This document shows positions 1-10,200 of a DNA stretch of 64,000 nucleotides, piece by piece. Origin of the DNA: Pseudomonas asiatica. GTDB taxonomy: Bacteria; Pseudomonadota; Gammaproteobacteria; Pseudomonadales; Pseudomonadaceae. The translations under genes were made by a program, and so were the position numbers. Location: positions 1,984,001 to 2,048,000 of the forward strand of contig NZ_BLJF01000001.1 of NCBI RefSeq assembly GCF_009932335.1, read 5' to 3'. Under the pieces are notes generated by a model that worked only from the letters and a program-made list of their open reading frames with translations, had not been told where the DNA came from and searched no databases. Positions within the stretch are counted from its first letter, which is position 1. Each line of letters begins with the position of its first letter.

Positions 1-113
1 AGATGGACAGCAACCATGCCCTGGAGGATTACGAAGTGGCGGCCGGGTATGTGCTGTCGTGCCAGACCTACCCGGTGAGCGACAAGGTGGTGCTCGATTT
101 CGACCAGCTGTAG
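1..113 (+). CDS. paaE: Phenylacetyl-CoA epoxidase reductase subunit, C-terminal end (partial)
   Basis: Only the last 36 or so codons are present; the 5' part lies outside the window. The peptide includes EVAAGYVLSCQTYPVSDKVV, which matches the end of the plant-type 2Fe-2S ferredoxin domain of the PaaE reductase (called PaaK in older P. putida naming); the Cys in VLSCQTYP would be the last cluster ligand. In the family, the protein passes electrons from NADPH through FAD and the cluster to the PaaA di-iron oxygenase. The assignment rests on this short tail plus the downstream permease, porin and PaaZ genes, which form the usual Pseudomonas paa arrangement. Confidence 0.8.
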   Translation, partial: MDSNHALEDYEVAAGYVLSCQTYPVSDKVVLDFDQL

Positions 114-144
114 GCCCAAGCCCCTCTCGGACTGACGCGGTCTC

Positions 145-260
145 TGTAGGAGCGGCCTTGTGTCGCGAAAGGGTCGCAACGCGGCCCCAGGATCCTGGCC
201 CTGATCATGGATTGCCGGGGCTGCTGCGCAGCCCTTTCGCGACACAAGGCCGCTCCTACA
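145..260. repeat. Family A inverted repeat pair, copy A1
   Basis: Two 29-nt arms (145-173 and 232-260) are perfect reverse complements; the outer end reads TGTAGGAGCGGCCTTGTGTC. It fills most of the 226-bp gap between paaE and the DUF485 gene. The same unit recurs at 17036-17152 and 49971-50088, with matched changes in both arms. It is likely a REP/BIME-type element that forms a long hairpin and separates the epoxidase operon from the transport genes. Confidence 0.85.
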
Positions 261-339
261 AAGGCCGCACCAACAGCATTGCAATGCAACACCCGCGTGA
301 CCTCAACAAAACAATTACAACACCCAGAGATCGCAACCC

Positions 340-648
340 ATGACACCCGAACGCATCGAAAGCATCGCCAACCACCCCGACTTCCAGCACCTGGTGCAGC
401 GCAAACGCCGCCTCAACGGCAGCTTGACCCTGGCCATGCTGGTGATCTACTACGGCTTCGTCCTGCTGGTGGCGTTTTCCCCCAGCACCCTCGGCCAGTC
501 CCTCAGCGGTGGCGTGACTACCGTTGGCATGCTGGTGGGCGTGCTGATGGTACTGCTGTCCTTCGCCTTGACCGGCATCTACGTGCACCGCGCCAACAAC
601 GTGCTCGACCCGCTCAACGACAAGGTCAAGCAGGAGTGCGCACAATGA
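340..648 (+). CDS. DUF485 inner-membrane protein, companion of the phenylacetate permease
   Basis: A 102-aa protein with a charged N-terminus (residues 1-27) and two hydrophobic segments at about 28-50 and 62-88, the topology of DUF485 proteins. Such proteins are typically encoded directly before SSS-family carboxylate symporters (as yjcH precedes actP). Here the stop overlaps the start of the permease gene (ATGA), so the two are very probably translationally coupled. A role in assembly or modulation of the permease is inferred; no biochemical function is established for the family. The ATG at 340 follows a purine-rich stretch. Confidence 0.85.
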   Translation: MTPERIESIANHPDFQHLVQRKRRLNGSLTLAMLVIYYGFVLLVAFSPSTLGQSLSGGVTTVGMLVGVLMVLLSFALTGIYVHRANNVLDPLNDKVKQECAQ

Positions 649-2207
649 ACTGGACCGCCATCTCGATGTTCATGGTGTTCGTCTGCTTCACCCTGCTGGT
701 CACCCGCTGGGCTGCCATGCGCACCCGCTCGGCCAGCGATTTCTACACCGCCGGCGGGGGCCTGACCGGCATGCAGAATGGCCTGGCGATCGCCGGCGAC
801 ATGATCAGCGCCGCGTCGTTCCTGGGCATTTCGGCAATGATGTTCATGAACGGCTATGACGGCCTGCTGTATGCCCTGGGCGTACTGGCCGGCTGGCCGA
901 TCATCCTGTTCCTGATCGCCGAGCGCCTGCGCAACCTGGGCAAGTACACCTTCGCCGACGTGGTCAGCTACCGCCTGGCGCAAACCCCGGTGCGCCTGAC
1001 CTCGGCCTTCGGCACCCTGGTGGTGGCGCTGATGTACCTGGTGGCGCAGATGGTCGGTGCCGGCAAGCTGATCGAACTGCTGTTCGGCATCAGCTACCTG
1101 TACGCGGTGATGCTGGTCGGTGTGCTGATGGTCGCCTACGTCACCTTCGGCGGCATGCTCGCCACCACCTGGGTGCAGATCATCAAGGCAGTGATGCTGC
1201 TTTCAGGTACCAGCTTCATGGCCTTCATGGTGCTCAAGCATTTCGGCTTCAGCACCGAAGCGATGTTCGCCAGCGCCGTGGCCGTGCATGCCAAGGGCCA
1301 GGCGATCATGGCCCCGGGCGGCCTGCTGTCCAACCCGGTGGATGCCATTTCCCTGGGCCTGGGCATGATGTTCGGTACTGCCGGCCTGCCGCATATCCTG
1401 ATGCGCTTCTTCACCGTCAGCGATGCCAAGGAAGCGCGCAAGAGCGTGTTCTATGCCACCGGGTTCATCGGTTACTTCTACCTGCTGCTGATCGTCATCG
1501 GCTTTGGTGCAATCGTCATGGTCGGCACCGAACCGTCCTACCGTGATGCCACCGGCGCCATTATCGGCGGCGGCAACATGGTCGCCGTGCACCTGGCCCA
1601 GGCCGTGGGTGGCAATCTGTTCCTCGGTTTCATCTCCGCCGTGGCCTTCGCCACCATCCTGGCGGTGGTCGCCGGCCTGGCGCTGTCCGGTGCATCGGCC
1701 GTTTCCCACGACCTGTATGCCTGCGTGGTGCGCCAGGGCAAGGCCAGTGAACAGGAGGAAATGCGCGTGTCGCGTATCGCCACGCTGCTGATCGGCCTGC
1801 TGGCGGTCATCCTCGGCCTGATGTTCGAGTCGCAGAACATCGCCTTCCTCTCTGGCCTGGTGCTGGCCGTGGCCGCCTCGGTCAACTTCCCGGTGCTGCT
1901 GCTTTCGATGTTCTGGAAAGGCCTGACCACCCGCGGCGCGGTGTGCGGCAGCATGGCCGGCCTGGTTTCGGCGGTGCTGCTGGTGGTGCTGGGCCCGGCG
2001 GTGTGGGTCAACGTGCTGCATCACGAAAAGGCGCTGTTCCCCTACAGCAACCCGGCGCTGTTCTCCATGAGCCTGGCCTTCCTCGGCGCCTGGGTGTTCT
2101 CGGTCACTGACAGCTCCGAACGCGCCAACCAGGAACGTGGCCGCTACCTGGCCCAGTTCATCCGTTCCATGACCGGAATCGGCGCCGCCGGCGCCAGCAA
2201 GCACTGA
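645..2207 (+). CDS. paaL: Sodium:solute symporter, phenylacetate permease
   Basis: A 520-aa SSS-family transporter with about 13 hydrophobic segments. The N-terminal region carries the family-typical [19 protein letters not shown] followed by [13 protein letters not shown]. The start at 645 is chosen because the ATG overlaps the DUF485 stop; the reading frame is open further upstream, but that stretch overlaps DUF485 in another frame. Position between the epoxidase and PaaZ genes fits PaaL, the phenylacetate uptake permease of P. putida. By sequence alone it also resembles acetate permease ActP, so the substrate is inferred from context. Confidence 0.88.
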   Translation: MNWTAISMFMVFVCFTLLVTRWAAMRTRSASDFYTAGGGLTGMQNGLAIAGDMISAASFLGISAMMFMNGYDGLLYALGVLAGWPIILFLIAERLRNLGKYTFADVVSYRLAQTPVRLTSAFGTLVVALMYLVAQMVGAGKLIELLFGISYLYAVMLVGVLMVAYVTFGGMLATTWVQIIKAVMLLSGTSFMAFMVLKHFGFSTEAMFASAVAVHAKGQAIMAPGGLLSNPVDAISLGLGMMFGTAGLPHILMRFFTVSDAKEARKSVFYATGFIGYFYLLLIVIGFGAIVMVGTEPSYRDATGAIIGGGNMVAVHLAQAVGGNLFLGFISAVAFATILAVVAGLALSGASAVSHDLYACVVRQGKASEQEEMRVSRIATLLIGLLAVILGLMFESQNIAFLSGLVLAVAASVNFPVLLLSMFWKGLTTRGAVCGSMAGLVSAVLLVVLGPAVWVNVLHHEKALFPYSNPALFSMSLAFLGAWVFSVTDSSERANQERGRYLAQFIRSMTGIGAAGASKH

Positions 2208-2226
2208 CTCTCAGGGAAGAACAACC

Positions 2227-3480
2227 ATGTCGGGTAAAACAACAACAATGAACCGCACGCACTTCATTTCGGCCGCCTGGCTGGCGACCCTCGCCCTGCC
2301 GATGCCGGCGATGGCAGACTTCCTCGGCGACAGCCACGCCCGGCTGGAGCTGCGCAACCACTACCTCAACCGCGACTTCCGCCAAAGCAACGCACCGCAG
2401 GCCAAGGCCGAGGAATGGGGCCAGGGCTTTACCGCCAAGCTGGAGTCGGGCTTCACCGAAGGCCCGGTCGGCTTTGGTGTCGACGCCATGGGCCAACTGG
2501 GCATCAAGCTCGACTCCAGCCGCGACCGGCGCAATACCGGCCTGCTGCCTTTCGGCCCGAACAGCCATGAACCGGTCGACGACTACAGCGAACTGGGCCT
2601 GACCGGCAAGGTGCGGGTGGCCAAGAGCACCCTGCGCCTGGGGACCTTGCAACCGATCCTGCCGGTGGTGGTGTACAACGACACCCGCCTGCTGGCCTCC
2701 ACCTTCCAGGGTGGCCTGCTCACCAGCCAGGACCTGGCCGGCCTGACCTTCAACGCCGGCCGCCTGACCAAGGCCAACCTGCGTGATTCCTCGGGCCGCG
2801 ACGACATCGGCTACGGCGCCGCCAGCAGCGACCACCTGGACTTCGGCGGCGGCAGCTACGCCATCACCCCGCAAACCAGCGTCAGCTACTACTACGCCAA
2901 GCTCGAGGACATCTACCGCCAGCAGTTCGTCGGCCTGATCGATACCCGCCCGCTGGGCGAAGGCCTGAGCCTGCGCACCGACCTGCGCTACTTCGACAGC
3001 CGCAACGACGGCGCCGAGCGTGCCGGCAACATCGACAACCGCAACTTCAACGCCATGTTCACCCTCGGCGTACGGGCCCACAAGTTCACCGCCGCCTGGC
3101 AGCAGATGTCCGGCGACAGTGCCTTCCCGTTCGTGAACGGTGGCGACCCGTTCACCGTCAACCTGGTCACCTACAACACCTTCACCCGCGCCGGGCTGGA
3201 CTCGTGGCAGGTGCGCTACGACTACGACTTCGTCGCCATGGGTATCCCCGGCCTGAGCTTCATGACCCGCTACACCGATGGCCGCCACGCCGAAACCGCC
3301 ACTGTCAGCAACGGCCGTGAGCGTGAGCGCGACACCGACATCACCTATGTCATCCAGAGCGGCCCGTTCAAGGACGTCAGCCTGCGCTGGCGCAACGTCA
3401 CCTTCCGTTCCGGCAATGGCCTGACCAACGCCGTGGACGAAAACCGCCTGATCATCGGCTACACCGTGGCGCTGTGGTAA
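2227..3480 (+). CDS. paaM: OprD-family outer-membrane porin for phenylacetate
   Basis: A 417-aa protein starting with a signal peptide; the more likely true start is the inner ATG at 2248, giving a standard leader ending LPMPAMA-DF. The mature part begins [20 protein letters not shown], typical of the OprD/PhaK specific-porin family, and ends with strand-forming sequence closing in aromatic ...TVALW, as expected for an 18-stranded barrel. It lies 19 bp after the permease gene and 28 bp before paaZ, so it should be co-transcribed and supply outer-membrane entry of phenylacetate. A second OprD paralogue is at the right end of the window. Confidence 0.87.
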   Translation: MSGKTTTMNRTHFISAAWLATLALPMPAMADFLGDSHARLELRNHYLNRDFRQSNAPQAKAEEWGQGFTAKLESGFTEGPVGFGVDAMGQLGIKLDSSRDRRNTGLLPFGPNSHEPVDDYSELGLTGKVRVAKSTLRLGTLQPILPVVVYNDTRLLASTFQGGLLTSQDLAGLTFNAGRLTKANLRDSSGRDDIGYGAASSDHLDFGGGSYAITPQTSVSYYYAKLEDIYRQQFVGLIDTRPLGEGLSLRTDLRYFDSRNDGAERAGNIDNRNFNAMFTLGVRAHKFTAAWQQMSGDSAFPFVNGGDPFTVNLVTYNTFTRAGLDSWQVRYDYDFVAMGIPGLSFMTRYTDGRHAETATVSNGRERERDTDITYVIQSGPFKDVSLRWRNVTFRSGNGLTNAVDENRLIIGYTVALW

Positions 3481-3508
3481 CAGCGCCCCCTCTACATTGG
3501 AGAACAGC

Positions 3509-5560
3509 ATGTCTGCCGCCCCTACCCTGCAAAGCTTCATCGCCGGCCGCTGGCTTGGCCAGCACGGCGCCCAGGCCCTGCGTAGCGCCCTGGATGGCCA
3601 CGTTTTGGCCTACAGCCACGAAGAGCGCCCGGATTTCGCCGAGGCCGTGGACTTTGCCCGCGCCCGTGGCCTGGCCACGCTGATGGCCATGGACTTCCAG
3701 CAACGCGCTGCCCGCCTGAAGGCACTGGCCCTGTACCTGGCCGAGCGCAAGGAGCAGCTTTACGCCCTATCCCACCACAGCGGTGCTACCCGTGCCGACA
3801 GCTGGATCGACATCGAAGGCGGCAACGCCACGCTGTTCTCCTATGCGGGCATCGGCAGCCGTGAACTGCCGTCGGGCAATCTGGTGCACGAAGGCCCGGC
3901 CATCCCGCTGGGCAAGCAAGGCCATTTCGCCGGCAGCCACATCCTGGTGCCGCGCGCCGGCGTGGCGGTGCACATCAACGCCTTCAACTTCCCCATCTGG
4001 GGCATGCTGGAGAAGTTCGCCCCGACCTTCCTGGCCGGTATGCCGTGCATCGTCAAGCCGGCGACCTCGACCAGCTACCTGACCGAGGCCGTGGTGCGGC
4101 TGATGAATGCATCCGGGCTGTTGCCCGAAGGCAGCCTGCAACTGGTGATCGGCAGCACCGGCGACCTGCTCGACCGCCTGCAAGGCCAGGACGTGGTGAC
4201 CTTCACCGGCTCCGCTGACACCGCCGCCAAGTTGCGCGTCACGCCGAACCTGGTGCGCAACTCGGTGCCGTTCACCGCCGAAGCCGATTCGCTCAACTGC
4301 GCCATCCTCGGCCCGGACGTGGCCCCGGACAGCGAAGAGTTCGACCTGTATATCAAGGAGGTGGTCCGCGAAATGACCACCAAGGCCGGCCAGAAATGCA
4401 CCGCCATCCGCCGCGCCATCGTACCGGCCAGGCACATCGACGCCGTTGCCACGCGCCTGCGCGAGCGGTTGGCCAAGGTGGTTGTCGGTGACCCGTCGCT
4501 GGAAGGTGTGCGCATGGGCGCCCTGGCCTCCCACGACCAGCATCACGATGTGGCCGAGCGCGTGCGCAGCCTGCTGCAGAGCTGCGACCAGCTGTTCGGC
4601 GCCAGCGATGGCTTTGCGCCGCGTGGCGAGGGCGTGGCCGAGGGCGCGTTCTTTGCTCCGACCTTGCTGCAGGCCCGCGACCCGCATGCCGAAGGCGGTG
4701 CCCACGATATCGAAGCGTTCGGCCCGGTCAGCACGCTGATGGCCTATGACGACCTCGATGAAGCCCTGGCGCTGGCCGCACGGGGCAAAGGCAGCCTGGT
4801 GGCGACCCTGGTCACCGCCGACCGCAGCGTGGCAGCCAAGGCCATTCCAGTGGCTGCCGCCTGGCACGGCCGCCTGCTGGTACTCGACAGCGAGGCGGCC
4901 AAGGAATCCACCGGGCATGGCTCGCCATTGCCGCAACTCAAGCACGGTGGCCCGGGCCGCGCTGGTGGTGGTGAAGAGCTGGGTGGCCTGCGTGCCGTCA
5001 AGCACTACCTGCAGCGTGCCGCTGTACAGGGTTCGCCGAGCATGCTCACGGCGGTAACCGGCGAATACGTGCGCGGTGGCGAAGTGATCGAAACCGAAGT
5101 ACACCCGTTCCGCCGCTATTTCGAGCAGTTGCGCATCGGCGAGTCGCTGCTCACCCATCGGCGCACCGTGACCGAAGCCGACCTGGTCAACTTCGGTTGC
5201 CTGTCGGGTGACCATTTCTACATGCACTTCGACGAGATCGCCGCCAAGGAATCGCAGTTCGGCAAGCGCATCGCCCACGGCTATTTCGTGTTGTCGGCAG
5301 CGGCCGGGCTGTTCGTCTCCCCGGGTGCAGGCCCGGTACTGGCCAACTACGGCCTGGATACCCTGCGTTTCATCAACCCGGTCGGCATCGGCGACACCAT
5401 CCAGGCGCGCCTGACCTGCAAGCGCAAGATCGACCAGGGCAAGACCAGCCCGTTGGGCCAGCCCCAGGGCGTGGTGGCGTGGGATGTGGAGGTGACCAAC
5501 CAGCTGGGCGAGCTGGTCGCCAGCTACGACATTCTCACCCTCGTGCTGAAGAAGCCCTGA
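3509..5560 (+). CDS. paaZ: Oxepin-CoA hydrolase / 3-oxo-5,6-dehydrosuberyl-CoA semialdehyde dehydrogenase
   Basis: A 683-aa bifunctional ring-opening enzyme (called PaaN in older Pseudomonas naming). Residues 1 to about 520 are an aldehyde dehydrogenase domain: general-base Glu near residue 258 ([12 protein letters not shown]) and nucleophile Cys near 297 ([10 protein letters not shown]). Residues from about 540 form a MaoC-like hydratase with the [10 protein letters not shown] motif near 567-576, the Asp-His site that opens the oxepin ring. Length matches the family. The ATG at 3509 has GGAG 6 nt upstream; a TTG 12 nt earlier is less likely. Last gene of the paa transcript, followed by a terminator. 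Confidence 0.95.
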   Translation: MSAAPTLQSFIAGRWLGQHGAQALRSALDGHVLAYSHEERPDFAEAVDFARARGLATLMAMDFQQRAARLKALALYLAERKEQLYALSHHSGATRADSWIDIEGGNATLFSYAGIGSRELPSGNLVHEGPAIPLGKQGHFAGSHILVPRAGVAVHINAFNFPIWGMLEKFAPTFLAGMPCIVKPATSTSYLTEAVVRLMNASGLLPEGSLQLVIGSTGDLLDRLQGQDVVTFTGSADTAAKLRVTPNLVRNSVPFTAEADSLNCAILGPDVAPDSEEFDLYIKEVVREMTTKAGQKCTAIRRAIVPARHIDAVATRLRERLAKVVVGDPSLEGVRMGALASHDQHHDVAERVRSLLQSCDQLFGASDGFAPRGEGVAEGAFFAPTLLQARDPHAEGGAHDIEAFGPVSTLMAYDDLDEALALAARGKGSLVATLVTADRSVAAKAIPVAAAWHGRLLVLDSEAAKESTGHGSPLPQLKHGGPGRAGGGEELGGLRAVKHYLQRAAVQGSPSMLTAVTGEYVRGGEVIETEVHPFRRYFEQLRIGESLLTHRRTVTEADLVNFGCLSGDHFYMHFDEIAAKESQFGKRIAHGYFVLSAAAGLFVSPGAGPVLANYGLDTLRFINPVGIGDTIQARLTCKRKIDQGKTSPLGQPQGVVAWDVEVTNQLGELVASYDILTLVLKKP

Positions 5561-5667
5561 CAGTACCGTTGGTCAGGGGTGGTGGACATCCAACCGACCG
5601 CCCCTGGCTATTGCCGCTCTCATTCAATGAGGGGTGGTCAATGGCTTCGCCTCTCACTCCTGTATTG

Positions 5668-5694
5668 GGCCCGCCTGATCGCGGGCCTTTTTTT
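5668..5694 (+). terminator. Rho-independent terminator of the paa operon
   Basis: A 7-bp GC stem (GGCCCGC at 5668-5674 with GCGGGCC at 5681-5687), a 6-nt loop and a run of seven T. It lies 107 bp after the paaZ stop and 22 bp before the next small gene. Confidence 0.9.
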
Positions 5695-5716
5695 CATCGA
5701 GAGCGAGGGTTGCGAG

Positions 5717-5887
5717 ATGAAAGAGTTTACTGCGATGGGTGGCGGCAGCGCACAGGATGACTGGCCGGAGCTCGAGCCGGACCGGCGCAATGACCGGGCA
5801 GATGACCCGGATGCCGACCCCAATGTGACTGATGACGAAGAAAACCGCCCGGGCGTACCGGCCAGCGACCCAGAATCCGGTGCCTAG
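5717..5887 (+). CDS. Small acidic hypothetical protein
   Basis: A 56-aa protein, very rich in Asp, Glu, Pro and Asn (includes ELEPDRRNDRADDPDADPN), with no hydrophobic segment; it looks intrinsically disordered. No function is known to me. The ATG at 5717 is preceded by a weak GAGGGTTGCGAG ribosome-binding stretch, and the terminator just upstream means it needs its own promoter. Similar short acidic proteins are frequent beside stress genes in pseudomonads. It is called a gene from its composition and from proline/aspartate codon use consistent with coding; it could be spurious. Confidence 0.5.
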   Translation: MKEFTAMGGGSAQDDWPELEPDRRNDRADDPDADPNVTDDEENRPGVPASDPESGA

Positions 5888-5901
5888 ACGGCCTGCGCGT
5901 A

Positions 5902-5990
5902 CCTGTAGGAGCGGCTTTAGCCGCAAAGAATCCAACGCGGTGAATGGCACCGGCTGCGCCGGTGTTCGCGGGCGCGCCCGCTCCCACAGG
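5902..5990. repeat. REP-type palindromic element, family C (C1)
   Basis: Contains a left part TGTAGGAGCGGCTTTAGCCGC and a right part GCGGGCGCGCCCGCTCCCAC, separated by CACCGGCTGCGCCGGTG, which is itself a perfect hairpin. The two ends are only partly complementary, so this looks like a diverged or hybrid pair. Together with copy B1 it fills the 388-bp stretch 5888-6275, in which I see no gene. Confidence 0.7.
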
Positions 5991-6022
5991 TATGGCGCAC
6001 TCCTTGAACTGGTGATGTCCCT

Positions 6023-6188
6023 GTGGGAGATTGCCCAGCCCTTTGGGCTGCGCTGTCGCGCAGAGAACCAATATTGCTCGTCTGACGCGTCCTTTGTAGG
6101 AGCAGCCTTGTGCTGCGAAGAGGCCGGTACAGCCAATAGACAGGCTTCGTCAGCCCCGGCCTCTTCGCAGCACAAGGCTGCTCCTACA
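6023..6188 (+). repeat. Family B long intergenic repeat, copy B1
   Basis: A 166-bp unit. Its right half (6095-6188) is a hairpin with 33-nt arms (6095-6127 and 6156-6188) that are perfect reverse complements. The left half (6023-6094) carries GGGAGATTGCCCAGCCC and a GCGCTGTCGCGC palindrome. The whole unit recurs in opposite orientation at 23663-23828 with roughly a dozen differences by eye, so the mobile or amplified unit includes more than the terminal palindrome. Confidence 0.85.
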
Positions 6189-6228
6189 GGACCTCGCCGA
6201 ACCAATGAGTCATGTGTTGTTCTATCAG

Positions 6229-6246
6229 AGCGGGCATGCCCGCGAA
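6229..6246. repeat. Single REP palindrome, family C
   Basis: Contains the perfect palindrome GCGGGCATGCCCGC, the core of the common P. putida REP sequence, 30 bp downstream of the minus-strand gene that ends at 6276. Confidence 0.6.
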
Positions 6247-6275
6247 GCAGGCGACACAGTGCTTTGGGCCAGCGG

Positions 6276-6545
6276 TCACATTGTCGCCGCTGGCCCCCCC
6301 ACCGACTGGTTCGGCTTGCTGCCGGATATGCGCCATTGCACGGCGGTAATCCCGTAGCGCTCGGCCATCGGCCTGCTGACTTTTCTGATTTTTTCGCGCC
6401 CGAACTTCGGAATGATGCCGATGCCCGCATCACAACTTGCCCAATGCCAGGCCTCGGCGTTGTCCAGCGTCTCCAGACGGATGATGAAACTGCGCGGCTT
6501 GCCATGCAGTTGGTAATCGATGATGTATAGCTGTGGGCCAGGCAT
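6276..6545 (-). CDS. Small conserved pseudomonad protein (DUF6555-like)
   Basis: An 89-aa soluble protein starting MPGPQLYIIDYQLHGKPRSF and containing NAEAWHWASCDAGIGIIPKF. I recognise it as a family common in Pseudomonas, probably DUF6555, with no known function. The start at 6545 is preceded by GAGGAGG about 7 nt upstream; the frame is open further upstream but that part has no family resemblance. It is transcribed leftward, downstream of the KGG-repeat gene at 6713-6922. The Trp/His/Cys-rich centre may bind a ligand, but that is speculation. Confidence 0.75.
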   Translation of the reverse strand: MPGPQLYIIDYQLHGKPRSFIIRLETLDNAEAWHWASCDAGIGIIPKFGREKIRKVSRPMAERYGITAVQWRISGSKPNQSVGGPAATM

Positions 6546-6669
6546 CGCAGGGGCCTCCTCTTCTCCATGGATGACACCCTGATTGATCGGGGTACGGCCA
6601 GAAGATTCAAAAAAATGTCGAGCAACAGGTACCAAAGGCCATTGCAGTCCCGGTACACAGGAGGTAGCC

Positions 6670-6698
6670 GGCACCCGGCACTGCGGGTACCGGGTGCC
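6670..6698 (-). terminator. GC-rich hairpin downstream of the KGG gene
   Basis: Nine-bp stem GGCACCCGG / CCGGGTGCC with an 11-nt loop, 14 bp after the stop of the minus-strand KGG gene. No T-tract follows on either strand, so it is a possible 3' stability hairpin rather than a standard terminator. Confidence 0.35.
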
Positions 6699-6712
6699 CA
6701 GGAGCACTCAAC

Positions 6713-6922
6713 TCACTGTTGGCGGCCCCCGCCGTGGCTGTTCTGGCCGCCCTTGCGACCGGCCTCCGATGCCCGTTGGCGGTCGTTGGCGAAGTTGCCG
6801 CCAGAAGCCTGCCCACCCTTGTGCCCCGCGCGGGAGGCCCGTTCCCGGTCATTGGCAAAATTGCCAGGGTTGGTTTCCTTGGTGCCGCCGCGCTGGCTGG
6901 TTCGCTCTTGATCCTGCGCCAT
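6713..6922 (-). CDS. KGG-repeat stress protein
   Basis: A 69-aa, very hydrophilic protein with two repeats of the NFANDRxRASxAGxKGGQ type (GNFANDRERASRAGHKGGQ and GNFANDRQRASEAGRKGG). This is the KGG motif of general stress proteins (YciG/GsiB/Con-10 type), associated in other bacteria with stationary phase and desiccation. The start at 6922 has AAGGAG 8 nt upstream; an ATG 48 nt earlier lacks that. A second KGG gene lies at 30093-30269. It is divergent from the CheB/CheR hybrid gene (279 bp apart), so its promoter must lie in that gap. Confidence 0.9.
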   Translation of the reverse strand: MAQDQERTSQRGGTKETNPGNFANDRERASRAGHKGGQASGGNFANDRQRASEAGRKGGQNSHGGGRQQ

Positions 6923-7128
6923 GTGGTATCTCCTTGCGATGGATTGACTGCTCGCATGGATGTTTGCCATGCCTTGGTTCCGAGCCGCCGATCACACAGT
7001 CTGCTCAATGGTTTTGCCGGCAACTGACCAGTGGCACCAAACATGGGTCGGCAAAAGGTTTGCGTGACTGAAACAGGCGGGTCGCACTTTCCTTCGCAAG
7101 CAGAGGTCTCAATAACATGGCGACGGCC

Positions 7129-7134
7129 TATAAT
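7129..7134 (+). promoter_or_regulatory. Probable -10 box for the CheB/CheR hybrid gene
   Basis: A perfect TATAAT preceded by CC, 67 bp upstream of the chosen start codon. No good -35 is visible at 16-18 bp spacing, which would fit a stationary-phase (RpoS-type) or activator-dependent promoter. Inference from one motif only. Confidence 0.4.
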
Positions 7135-7201
7135 CCCGCCACACACACGCCCGATGATGCTGCTGAGGGCTGAACGTTCCGGTCTGCACAAGGCTCCGTC
7201 C

Positions 7202-10200
7202 ATGAAGTCGTCCCCTAAGCAACCTGCCTCGCCCCAGAACCCGGCACTCAGCCCCAGCCACCTGGATTTCCCGGTGGTTGGCATCGGTGCATCGGCAGGC
7301 GGCCTGGAAGCGATCTGTACGCTGTTCCGGCAAATGCCCAGCGATTGCGGCATGGCCTTCGTCGTGGTCCTGCACCTGTCCCCCGACCACCAGAGCGTCG
7401 CCGACCGCATCATCCAGGAGACCACGCAAATGCCGGTGCGCCAGGTGACCGAGCCGGTGCCCATCGAGCGCAACCATATCTACGTGATTTCACCGGCCAA
7501 TCGCCTGTCCACCAACGACGGCTACCTGCGGGTGACCCCGGCCAACCGGCGCCGTGGCGACCACGTGGCCATCGACCTGTTCTTCCGTGACCTGGCTGAT
7601 GTGCACAAGGACCACGCCTTCTGCGTGGTGTTGTCCGGTACCGGTGCCGATGGCGCCGTGGGCCTGTCGCGGATCAAGGAGCAAGGCGGTGTGACCCTGG
7701 CGCAGACACCGGACGACGCCCAGTACGACAGCATGCCCCGCGCCGCCATCGAGACCGGCATGGTCGACCTGGTGCTGCCGGCGGCAGAAATGCCGCAGAA
7801 GCTGCTGGAGCTGTGGCGCAATGCCCGCCAGGTCCGGCTCCCGGAAATCGAAGACGATACCCTGCCTCCGGCCTTGGGCACCCGTGTCGGCGATGCCCAG
7901 GCCAGCGAGCCGATGCTCGAAGAGATCCTGCTGCAGTTGCGCAGCAATACCGGCCACGACTTCCAGCACTACAAGCGCGCCACGGTACTGCGACGCATCG
8001 AGCGCCGCCTGCATGTGACCGGCCAGGCAGACCTTGCGGCCTACCTGCATTACCTGGAACAGCACCCAGCGGAATCCCGGGCATTGCTGGCCGACATGCT
8101 GATTGGCGTGACCAATTTCTTCCGCGACCGCGAAGCCTTCGAAGCCCTGGAGCGCCATGTGCTGCCGCAGCTGGTCTGCGAACGCGACCCGGCCGAGGGC
8201 GCAGACGAGATACGCGTGTGGTCGGCCGGCTGCTCCACCGGCGAAGAGGCGTACAGCCTCGCCATGCTGGTTTGCGAGCAGCTGGCACTGGAGCAGCGCT
8301 CGCACAAGGTACAGGTGTTCGCCACCGACCTGGACGAACGCGCCATCGGCATCGCCCGCAGTGGCTCATACCCCGAGGCGATCGTCACCGACGTGCCGCC
8401 CAGCCGGCTGCGCCAGTTCTTCGTCAAGGAAGACCAGCATTACCGGGTGCGCAAAGAGGTTCGCGAAAAGGTGCTGTTCGCCCGGCACAACCTGCTGTCG
8501 GACCCACCGTTCTCGCAGATCGACCTGATTGTCTGCCGTAACCTGCTGATCTACCTGGACCGCGAGGTGCAGCGTGACATCCTGCAGATGTTCCACTTTG
8601 CCCTGCGCCCGGGTGGCTACCTGTTCCTCGGTTCGTCGGAGTCGGCCGACGTGGCCAATGAACTGTTCGCCCCGGTGGACAAGCGCAATCGCATTTTCCG
8701 CGCACTCGATGCCAGCAATACCGGCCGCCGTTCCGGCCGTCAGCTGCCCGGCACTTCTGCCGCCGGCAGGCCCCCGGAAGCGCTGGCCAAGGCCAAGCCG
8801 GGGCGCAAGCCATCGTTCGCCGACCTGCACTACCGCGCCCTGGCGCGTCGCATGCCGCCCAGCCTGATCGTCGATATCGATGGCAATATCCTGCACATGA
8901 GCGAAGGCGTGGGGCGTTTCCTGCAAGTGGCCGGTGGCGAACCGAGCCGCAGCTTGCTCAACCTGGTGCTGCCGCCCCTGCGCCTGGCCCTGCGCAGCAC
9001 CTTGTTCCAGGCGCGCCAGGGGACCGAGGCGGTCACCTCGCGCCCTGTCGACCTGGCGGAAACCATGGGCAAACTGCAGGTGGAAATCACCGTGCAGCCG
9101 TACAAGGACGACCTCAGCGCCAGCGATTGCCTGCTGGTGGTGTTCGAGGAACGCGCGCCCGACCCGTCCCTGCCGTTACCCGGCGTCATCCGCCAGACCG
9201 ACAGCATGGTGCTGCACAACCTCGAACGCGAACTGCAGCGCACTCGCCTGCAACTGCAGGAAACCATCGAGCAGTCAGAGGTCTCCAGCGAGGAGCTGAC
9301 GGCTTCCAACGAAGAGATGCAGGCCATCAACGAGGAGTTGCGGTCGGCCAGCGAAGAACTGGAAACCAGCAAGGAAGAGCTGCAGTCGATCAACGAGGAA
9401 CTGCTCACGGTCAACTACGAGCTGAAGAACAAGGTCGAGGAAACCGACAAGGTCAACGACTACCTCAGCAACCTGATCGCCTGCACCGAGATCGCCACGG
9501 TGTTCGTCGACCGCAACCTGCATATTCGCTGGTTCACGCCCCGCGCCACCGACCTCTTCAATATCCTGCCAGTCGATACCGGCCGTTCCCTGCTCGACAT
9601 CACCCACTGCCTGGATTACCCGGCGCTGGCCGACGATGCCCGCGCCGTGGCCCAGGGCGAGGCCGTCATCGAGCGTGAAATCGGCGGCCAAAGCGATCAC
9701 TGGTACCTGGCGCGCCTGCTGCCCTACCGCTCCAGCGAGCAGAAAATCGACGGCACGGTGCTGACCTTCATCGACATCAGCAGCAGCCATGCCGCCGAAG
9801 AGCGCGTGCGCCTGGGCGAAGAGCGCCTGAGCAAGCAGTTGGCCGAGACGCAGAGCACCAACCACATGAAGGACGAGTTCTTCGCCGTCATGTCCCATGA
9901 GCTCAAGCACCCGCTGAACCTGATCCAGCTCAATGCCGAAATCCTGCGCCGCCTGCCGTCGCTGCGCAACATCAGTGCAGCGAGCAAGGCCGTGGGTACC
10001 ATTTGCGACGCGGTAACCAGCCAGGCGCGGATCATCGACGACCTGCTGGATGTGGCGCGCATTCGGACCGGCAAGCTTAAGCTCAAGACCCAACCTGTGG
10101 ATCTGCTCGCCCTCCTGCAGGGCATCCATGATGTGGTGGTGAGCGAGCAACACCCCTGCCCGGTTCGCCTGGAGCTGCCCGCCGACACCCTGCCGGTGAT

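Noticed and set aside
1203..2204. 333-aa open frame on the minus strand opposite paaL
   Set aside because: It mirrors the high-GC codon bias of paaL and has low-complexity His/Gln/Ala-rich composition without family resemblance.
3767..5278. 503-aa minus-strand open frame opposite paaZ
   Set aside because: Shadow of a real, well-recognised gene; composition is His/Gly/Ala/Gln-rich and no start context.
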